Source: Echinarachnius parma (lineage: Eukaryota > Echinodermata > Echinoidea > Clypeasteroida > Echinarachniidae). From it: 64,000 nt of DNA. Below the pieces are notes generated by a model that saw nothing but the letters and a program-made list of their open reading frames with translations, searched no databases and was not told where the DNA came from. A program made the translations under genes and the position numbers. Location of the stretch: NCBI GenBank assembly GCA_037951105.1, contig JBAMJV010008838.1:1-64000 (forward strand), read 5' to 3'. The first letter of the stretch is position 1, and each line of letters opens with the position of its first letter. Shown here piece by piece: positions 56,835 through 64,000 of this stretch.

Positions 56835-58140
56835 CGGCCATTTTGGGGAGTTTATTTCACAAAAAATACACATTTAGTGATTGGCACTCTTCAGAATTAG
56901 AATGATCACGACATAATAATCTAAAATAAATTAAAGGCTTTATTTGTCCACCAAATGGGGAAAATATAGCCTGTTTTATGATTAACTATTTCATTTGTGT
57001 ATTGAAATATTTTACATACAAAATGGGTTTGGCAGCCATTTTGAATGTAATTTATGCCATAAAATCTGTGAAAAACAGTTTTTAGTACACATTTAGTTTA
57101 ATTTGCAAGGTAGTTAACTCAAGGAACCAAATCCCATTAAATATATTCATGGAAAATGTCACTGATATTGAGGGTATATCATTTTGGGGGCTAAGAGAAG
57201 CAAATTTCCGTGATTCGTCGGCCATTTTGGATTTTTGCATTTAAAAACAAGGTTTCTTGTCTGGCACTTGGCAGCAATTTGGAATCAGCACCCCCAAATT
57301 GACTAGAAACCACCAAAAAGCATTGTATATGTCAAAAATAAGTTATCGATGTATCCTAGAAAATTATTCTTAAAATTTAAAATTCTAAGATTTTTAAGCC
57401 CAAAAATGTCAAATTTTATAGTTATGGCGGTCATTTTGGATTTTTTTTAATTGACAAAAACATAATAAATTTTGTGATTAGCACTCTTCAGTTTTAGAAT
57501 CAGCATAACAAGACAATCTTAGATCAATAGAAATGTATATTTTTTCCACAATAGGGAGACTTGGCCTATTTTGTCTACTAATGATTCCATGTGTATATTG
57601 TTACCAATTCACTTTTTTTTGGCGGCCATTTTGAATTTTTGCATTTAAAAGAAAAAACTCAGGGTTTCGTGATAAGCACTCTTCAGATTTAGAATCAGCA
57701 TGACAAAATAATCTTAACTAAATAGAAAATACAATTTATTCCGCCATATGAGGAAAATTGGGCCTACTTTGTATAACGATTCCATTTGTACTTCGAAATA
57801 CCCATTCATATTGTACATAAAATGGATTTGGCGGCCATTTTGAATGTTAATTGTGCCCTAAACCCATTAATAAGCAGCTCTTAGCATATATTCAGTTTCA
57901 TTATATTGTAAGTTTAAGTTGAGATTATATCATTCTGGGGGACCAAAAGAGGCAAATTTCCATGTTTTGGCGGCCATTTTGGATTTTCGCGTAAAAAAAA
58001 AACGCCCAAGGTTTCACGTCTGGCACTCATCGGATTTGGAATCAGCACCCTCGAATTATCAAGAAACCATAAAAAAACGTAGTATATATAAAAATAAAAA
58101 AAAAACAAGGTTCGGTGGTATGTCTATGGAGCCTAGCTCG
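56835..58140. repeat. right arm of a large inverted repeat
   Basis: Reverse complement of 51975-53640 with moderate divergence: ggcggccattttggattttcg, tctggcactcatcggatttggaatcagcaccc and tgtcaaattttatagttatggcggtcattttgg in matching order. The arms lie about 3.2 kb apart; between them are the fold-back (54148), the retrotransposon relic and the TA-flanked element. Confidence 0.85.
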
Positions 58141-58560
58141 GACTATATCTTTGTCTTGGTCTTCTTCTCTTTCATCTGCCTTCAACCATTCCAGTCATCA
58201 TGCTTATCTTAAATTCGCTGTCTCTGCGCATGATGTGTCCAAAGTAAGAAGCTTGTAATTGATTCACCTGCGCAATGAGTGATTTAGATCTTTGGATGTT
58301 TTCTAGAACTTCTTGGTTTGTTCTTGTTGCAGTCCAAGGGATATACGAAGAATCTTTCTCCAATACCATATCTCAATGGCTTTCTCCTGTCCGATTGTTT
58401 CAAAGTCCAAGTTTCACATCCATATAACACTAGAAAGAAGTAAAAAGTGCTTTGCCAGACGGATTTTTGTTGTCAGCCTTTTGTCTCTACTCTTCCAAAT
58501 CTTGTTCAGTTCATTTAATGCAGTTCGCCCCACATACAAATCCGTCTTTGAATGTCTTGA
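58120..58560 (-). pseudogene. non-LTR retrotransposon RT fragment
   Basis: Minus strand: ALNELNKIWKSRDKRLTTKI, a frameshift into LYGCETWTLKQSDRRKAIEI, WYWRKILRIPWTATRTNQEV, LENIQRSKSLIAQVNQLQAS and YFGHIMRRDSE...GMVEGR. The LYGCETWTL ... WRRxLRIxWtxxxTNxEVL ... YFGHIMRR...GMVEGR series is diagnostic of the segment downstream of the RT domain in animal RTE/Jockey-like elements. The catalytic region is missing and there is at least one frameshift. Confidence 0.85.
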
Positions 58561-58794
58561 CTGCAATCATCGATCTAAGACCCTACTAATAAACAACTGT
58601 CCACTTATCCAACTGTATTATTATAAATCTTAATATAATAAGATGATAAGATAATACTTTATGGTAATAAATGGCTGCAATGACTGCAATTTGTTGCTGC
58701 AAGTATGGTACCAGTCTGGATTTGGTCAAGTAAATAAAGTGTAGTTACTCGGTATACAACAAGGTGGCTGGCCTCTAAGCAGAGAGGCACCTCT

Positions 58795-59570
58795 CGGCCC
58801 TGTTTTGGCAAAAGGGTGTATCTCAGAAAATTTGACTTTTTCAGGTTTTTCCATTTGGGGGGTTTTTGAGGTCAGAATTTTCATTTAGCAAAGTTTCAGA
58901 AGCGCTCGAGCTTTAGTTTTCAAGATAATAGGACCTATCTGGAGTAATTTTTACTCTTTTTAGTAATTTTGTTGGCAAAAGGGTGTATCTGCAGATACAC
59001 CCTTCTGTCAAAATTAGTGAAGGAATTTGTATTGTGTATCTGCAGATACACCTTTTCTGCCAAATATGTTTACGAAATAATTCACTCATTTATTTTGGCA
59101 ACGTGCGGTCACAAAAAGTGACGGAATTTGTATGGCGTATCTGCAGATACACCTTTTCTGCATAATATCTAAACGAAATAATTCACTCATTTATTTTGGC
59201 AGAAGGGTGTATCTGCAGATACACCCTTTTGCCAAAAAAATGTGAAGGAATGTTCATGGTGTATCTGCAGATACACCCTTTTGCCAAATAGAGACCAATA
59301 CGGCGTGTGCCAATTCTTTTTGGCAGAAGGGTGTATCTGGATAAAAATGAATCTTGCTCTAAATATAAAAAGTTAAAAAAAATTAAAAATATATGGAAAG
59401 AATATTTGAACAATAAATTAAATTCTAAAACAAACTCCACCAGCATATAACCATTCTTGAGGCTTCTATAGCAAAACGAAATGCTCAAACTTCAAAGTCA
59501 TTTTTCTCGGTATTATTTATACCGGCGTATACTCGAGATACACCCTTTTGCCATAAAAGGGCCGCTCTCT
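58795..59570. mobile_element. TIR element packed with CTGCAG-centred palindromes
   Basis: Ends cggccctgttttggcaaaagggtgtatctc and gagatacacccttttgccataaaagggccg are complementary. Inside, AGGGTGTATCTGCAGATACACCCT or a close variant occurs five times, centred at about 58991, 59042, 59143, 59215 and 59267, with half-sites near 58815, 59330 and 59535. Each full site is a palindrome of at least 16 bp, the best extending over 40 bp (ggcagaagggtgtat...). No coding frame of interest. CTCTC borders both sides and may be the target duplication. Confidence 0.8.
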
Positions 59571-60164
59571 GCTCTAAGCATTGTCACACCGCTCACCGAG
59601 GTCAAAGGCAAATATCCCATGCAGTGTCCTGCTTTGCAACAGGAGCACCACGCATTGTCACATTTGAACTTTGTACAGCCGCACTTCACCGGCTGGATGA
59701 CCGCGTTTGGTGCAGGCTGTTGATTGGTCATCACTGGAACCAAAGCATCGTCCAGCCATAGTCCTGTGGAGACGGTACCCGTGGGTTTGTACCAGTGTCT
59801 TGTTTCAGATGTTGGCCCGCAGGATTGATTGTTGCAGTATGTCTTGTGTAGGCGGTAACCTCTCTGACTCAGTATGATTCTTTGTGAAAAGCCATCATCA
59901 CAGCCTTTTCACAATGGCAGTCTTGTTCGCTGACAGGTAGACCATGCAGAGGAATTCTTTGAAATCATCATATATTGGCCTTAGTTCCTAGACTTGCCAG
60001 TGCAGATATGCTGTTGCTGCATGTTCATCCCTTGCGTCACATAAACATTCTCAAAAAGAAAGTTAACCCCTGACAGCAAAGCCCCCTGTGTTATCAGCTC
60101 CACTAAATGCATTAAATCCTGGCAAGACTGAAGCTTTGTTTGGCCCCAGTGCTTCGTAGATGAG
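59553..60164 (-). pseudogene. Cys-rich transposon-type protein, C-terminal part
   Basis: Reading on the minus strand from 60164: LIYEALGPNKASVLPGFNAF, SGADNTGGFAVRG, stop. Further on (59840-59560) come HKTYCNNQSCGPTSETRHWY, ALVPVMTNQQPAPNAVIQPV and KCGCTKFKCDNAWCSCCKAG HCM. The pairs LPxFHAFxGxDTxxxF and LVPxMTxxxPAPxxVxxxIxCxCxxxCxxxxCxCxKxG recur together in uncharacterised transposon-encoded proteins of marine invertebrates and cnidarians, from general knowledge. The Cys cluster is reminiscent of a CXC (tesmin-like) motif. Stops and a gap show decay. Its N-terminal side continues beyond the element at 60166-61531. Confidence 0.65.
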
Positions 60165-60165
60165 T

Positions 60166-61531
60166 CCCAGAGGCGTGTTTCATGAAATGGTCTTATCGCT
60201 AAGACGCCCTAACTGTCACGTGACTACGACTAAATTACGTATATACGACAGTTGTCCTAAACTGTTGCAAGAAAGGCCCCTTAGTCGAAAGTATGGACTA
60301 TCGATATTAACGGACAATTCCGTCGACTTTGCCATGAACGTTATGTATAATCGGTAAAATAATTATCAGCATACGAGCTAATTGCTGGTGTATTGGTGCG
60401 TTAGAGAATGAAAAATTATATAAAGCATAAACATAACAAATTACAATGTTCAGTTCTTATGTACATCAAACGGACAGCTGAGAGCGAGCACAAAAGAAAC
60501 ATGATTTTTTTTCTGAAAAGATCCGCTTACGTTGCCGCCTAAAGACATTATTAATTAGTATCTTCATCTAACATACCCTATTACATGTCAAAATATAAAT
60601 TTCACTTTAACGAACTTATTTGATCAGTTATACTTAATAAATAGATATAATATTTGCCTGAAAAGTAGATGATCTGGCAAAATAAAGACTTTTTACCTTT
60701 GCAAATAGAAAAAGGAAATATATTAATTGTCAAAAGAGGTCTTCCTCATCGAGACCATTATATAAAGTATGGAAACTGCTTGTTCATGATTCATGTACAA
60801 ATTTTTAAACTTATAGCATACAGCAGTGATACAAATGTATATAAGGGTACACGAGAACAATAAACAAAGCTATGTTGTATTCGTTTCAAGAAATCATTTT
60901 GTATGATTTTTCCCAGTCGGGGAGGGCTGGGCACAAGAAAGGCTTTAAATGTGATAAGATGGCAAAGGGAATCATGATGTATTAATTCAGTGGTAGCAAT
61001 GGGCGAACATGCATTTCTGAATTGTTTCATTTGTTTGTGTTTAATTTGAATTTGAATTTGAGGATTTGGACAATGTTACTAAGTCCCTTTAATACTAAGT
61101 ACATCATGTAATTGCGGTTAATCAGTGGTACTTACAAGTATAACAAATACATACAAACGTTATATACTTCATATTCACAATTCATATTTTTAATTAGCAG
61201 TATCCCGGTCAACCATCTTCCCATCGGTATTCTACACAGTAAATACAATGTATCAATATAAACTAAAGCGGCCTGTATTTAGGAAATTAATCATAGCTAC
61301 ACCACTAGCCTATTTTTAAAATGAAATTGACCTTTAGGACAAAATATACATTGTCTGACTGATTGAAGTAACGCAAGCTTTCCATAAAACATGTTAACAT
61401 TAAGGTTTTCCCAATGACGGCGTTTGTTCCGATCACAAAGTTAGGACAACTGTCGTACATGTACGCAATTCAATTCAGTCGTAGTCAGGTGACAGTTAGA
61501 GATAATACCCTTACATGAATCGCGCCCCAGG
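60166..61531. mobile_element. 1.37-kb TIR element splitting the Cys-rich transposon gene
   Basis: cccagaggcgtgtttcatga, ctaactgtcacgtgactacgac, tatacgacagttgtcctaa at the left face ttaggacaactgtcgtacatg, gtcgtagtcaggtgacagttag, tacatgaatcgcgccccagg at the right (TIR about 100 bp). CTC (minus strand) borders both ends, a possible 3-bp duplication. It contains the tail of an AAAGGGACT element at 61050-61092 and no transposase frame. Confidence 0.8.
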
Positions 61532-61610
61532 AGAATGACACGTCGCTTCGTATCAATTCCAGTTACGAAAATGGTGTTGCTACATTACTTGGGATATACC
61601 GCCGGAATGA
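61532..61610 (-). pseudogene. Cys-rich transposon-type protein, upstream fragment
   Basis: Minus strand HLIPAVYPK, stop, CSNTIFVTGIDTKRRVIL. TGxxxxxRxIxL followed across the insertion by IYEALGP fits the FxTGxxxRxIxxHxIxxxLGP run that precedes HAFTGCDT in this protein type. One stop codon. Confidence 0.5.
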
Positions 61611-61669
61611 GGTGTGGTACAGATGGGCTAACATCCCTCTTGTAATATGTTTTCCCTCAAGGATCTTCT

Positions 61670-62165
61670 TCAGTGTCGTTGGTCCGTACAAATGATTCCG
61701 TCCAGCAGTCGTAATACTGCTTTTTCTTGATGTAAACGCCAATGAAGGACAGTTCCCCCGGCAGCGTCTTTTTCCCGTACCACTGATGCGTCACTTGTCC
61801 TCAAAAACTCGTGAAAGCGCGCTGGTAAGCCAAGACTAGCCCCCGCTGCCATTATGCATCAAACGCTGCGGCTCTGCGACATCGAACTATATAGATAAGA
61901 CAAGTCCAAGGGCAAGGGTGGCCATTAATTAGTGGCTGATCTCGATGCGGACTACGACCACCACAATGAGACTAGAAACATTCATCTAGGCGAATAACTA
62001 TCACACTCACAGTCATCATGGTGTGTGAAGCCACGATTTTATTGAGAAAATAGCTAGGCTTGCGTGTAAATCAACACACGCGAGCTAGTCTTGGCTTTCC
62101 AGCGCGCTTTCACGAGTTGCGACGCATTAGTGGTACGGGAAAAAAAAGACGCCCCCGGCCCTAGT
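61670..62165. repeat. inverted pair around 61.75-61.86 and 62.08-62.16 kb, with a small minus-strand frame
   Basis: cgtctttttcccgtaccactgatgcgtca and ctcgtgaaagcgcgctgg-type blocks at 61763-61845 are complementary to 62085-62160. The left copy contains a 60-codon minus-strand frame (61852-61670) starting MAAGASLGLPARFHEFLRTS. An overlapping frame reads ELSFIGVYIKKKQYYDCWTE. Neither is recognised; the sequence looks more coding than its surroundings. Confidence 0.4.
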
Positions 62166-63099
62166 ACCACGTGGTCCATGTCCATGTCCTTGCGGGCCAT
62201 CTGCAGCTGATTTACCAGCTTGTACAGGCTCAAATTAAGTGAGAACAGTCATTCGTTCTGGACCCATGACTTTAGCGCTTATCCTTCAGCACAGTGAGCA
62301 CAATGAGTAGTGTGTACCCAAGGATATGGGAGTTTGGTGTACCATTCATGTGCATGTTCTATTAAATAAAGTGGCAGTGTGCCTATTCATGTGGTTGGTA
62401 GTGACCCATGCGTGACCTTGTTGGCAATGCAAAGGTCGTTCCGATCCTGTTCCGTTCCCACGCGCGCCGATACGTGGTCAAGATCAAACGTACTGTAACA
62501 TGAGAGAAAGAGAGAGTGAGCAAGAGAGGGGGAGAGAGCTAAAGGGAAAAAAAATCCGTGTACAAAATGAATGGGAAAAGAGGGTGTCAGAATAGGGGTG
62601 TCAGGGGTGTCAGAAATCGGGGAGGGGGGGGGTCACCTTTTGGAAAGACCCGGCAACCATTTTGAAGGTAGTAGAGTGTCTTTTCTTATCTGAAGGAGGA
62701 ATAGCCAGGGTTTTTTGCCTTTGCTAGGTGACTTTGGACAGCAGTTTGGTAATTTGGCATAGCTTGGCACAGGTCATCATATCCTTGCGTTGTCTATCAA
62801 AGATGGCTGGGAGAGTTTTCGTCTAGGTGCTACATAGTTAAGTTGGCATCTTTGGTAAATTGCCATCGCTGTCCAATATATGGAGCGCTTCCCATCTGGA
62901 GTTTCTTGTGCGAAGTCTACCGATGTTCAATATATTGAGGGTATGTAGAAACAATCGTTGGCCTCCATTCATTGTAGGACAAACGTCACAACTTGCCATT
63001 CCAACCGCATGAGTTGGTAGCTAATTATGTCAAAAATTCCTTTCGATATGTATCTACAAAATTAATTATGCTATTTAAGGCCGGGCTGGTTTCTACCGC

Positions 63100-63135
63100 A
63101 TTGGGGGGGGGGGGGGGGGGGGGGGGGAGGGGGGA
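63100..63135. repeat. poly-G tract
   Basis: About 25 G followed by agggggg. Part of the same G-tract phenomenon seen throughout the window. 62166-63099 and 63136-64000 hold nothing that I can identify beyond short G- or AG-rich stretches (62505-62640, 63665-63725). Confidence 0.7.
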
Positions 63136-64000
63136 CATTATGATCCCATGTAAGATCTCGGCCGTGAACTGCCCGATCGCCGTGATAATTCGCAACACTA
63201 GCCAAATAATGTGTATAGAAAATTGTTGTAATTTAATCTTGTTTGACTTGTAATTGATGGCAAGTTTTCATATGATTCACAAGTTTGCCCATAAATCATT
63301 CATAGTTATGATAATTACACATTTTCGGATTTTCACTACGAATATTTATTCGACAATTTGGAATAATAATACCAATAAAGGAGCCAAGTTATTCCTAATA
63401 TTTTGTTATTATTTTCCATTACGTTTCACCCAAGTATCACCAAAATATCCGCTTCTCAGGCCTGAGGAGAGGTTGAGAGATTCGTGCCTCTAGTAGGATG
63501 TTATCACCGTTTACACCGTTCTTATCGGTAGTGGCCTCGGCGCTAATTTCTAGCAGATAGTGTCTCAATCAAGACGTCTTGATACGCTGACACTACAGAC
63601 GAGTTTGCGTTCGGATGTGTACAGAGTATCAAGTTTGTTCGCTTTACCCTATTGTCAAATGTTAGGAAGGAGTAGAGAGGAGAGAGGATCAACCGCATTT
63701 AGTATAGGAGAGGGGGAGGGGGGGTTATGGTAGAAAAAACAGAATTATAAGTTGTATGAATTATGTAGTTGTGTAGTAATCATGAATGTTGTACATAATT
63801 ATACCTAAATATAAATCAATGACAATGTTGAATTTAAAGATTTTGAGATTAAATAACTTTGCCATCATTCATTATGTGGATGAAGTGTACATGATTCTTT
63901 TTATTTGCTACAGACCACTTAAAGTCTTAAATATACATGGTTATGAATGTTTATAGGTCATGTGTTAATACTTAGTCAATAATAATGACTTCGCTACTAT

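Overview
The window is eukaryotic. It is AT-rich and intron-rich, consensus GT/AG sites bound small coding exons, and transposon remnants, microsatellites and homopolymeric G/C tracts are abundant. The domains present (EGF-like, F5/8 type C/discoidin, a CUB fragment) and the density of fold-back and TIR elements suggest a marine invertebrate, most likely a deuterostome such as an echinoderm, hemichordate or cephalochordate. I cannot name the species.

Two same-strand (+) genes for extracellular mosaic proteins can be traced. Gene A enters from the left with two exons that complete an F5/8 type C domain (1442-1591, 3494-3650). It then meets a probable terminal exon (from 5493) in which the expected frame stops after two codons, while a second frame encodes the C-terminal half of a CUB domain, apparently a relic. 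Gene B seems to start near 20.2 kb with ATG as the last codon of exon 1. It continues with a signal-peptide micro-exon (20640-20682), an unrecognised Cys-rich exon (26186-26356), a canonical EGF exon (27686-27787) and a tandem array of 114-bp EGF exons (29908-41874). The array has 18 intact reading frames, one of them with a destroyed donor, plus two full-length pseudo-exons and one truncated one. A short Cys-rich linker exon (48550-48678) follows, then the first half of an F5/8C domain (51471-51619). The matching second-half exons are not seen before the window ends. From the signal-peptide exon to the linker every junction is phase 1, so EGF units can be duplicated or skipped without a frameshift. 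Thirteen EGF exons lie in 3 kb at about 234-bp spacing, with their introns conserved.

Introns and the intergenic region are packed with mobile DNA. Two hAT-like elements have perfect 8-bp target duplications (11840-13730; 33762-35568). The second sits inside a multi-tier fold-back element (33642-36950) and itself carries a smaller G/C-tipped element (34711-35220). Reading-frame relics of a non-LTR retrotransposon, a Crypton-like tyrosine-recombinase protein and a Cys-rich transposon protein are each cut in two by a later TIR element, which gives a relative chronology. Other items are a 342-bp fold-back with one mismatch in 167-bp arms, inverted 1.3-1.6 kb arms around 52-58 kb, a 7-unit satellite at 18.5-19.5 kb, and an element built of repeated palindromes centred on CTGCAG (58.8-59.6 kb). 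No tRNA, rRNA or CRISPR was recognised.
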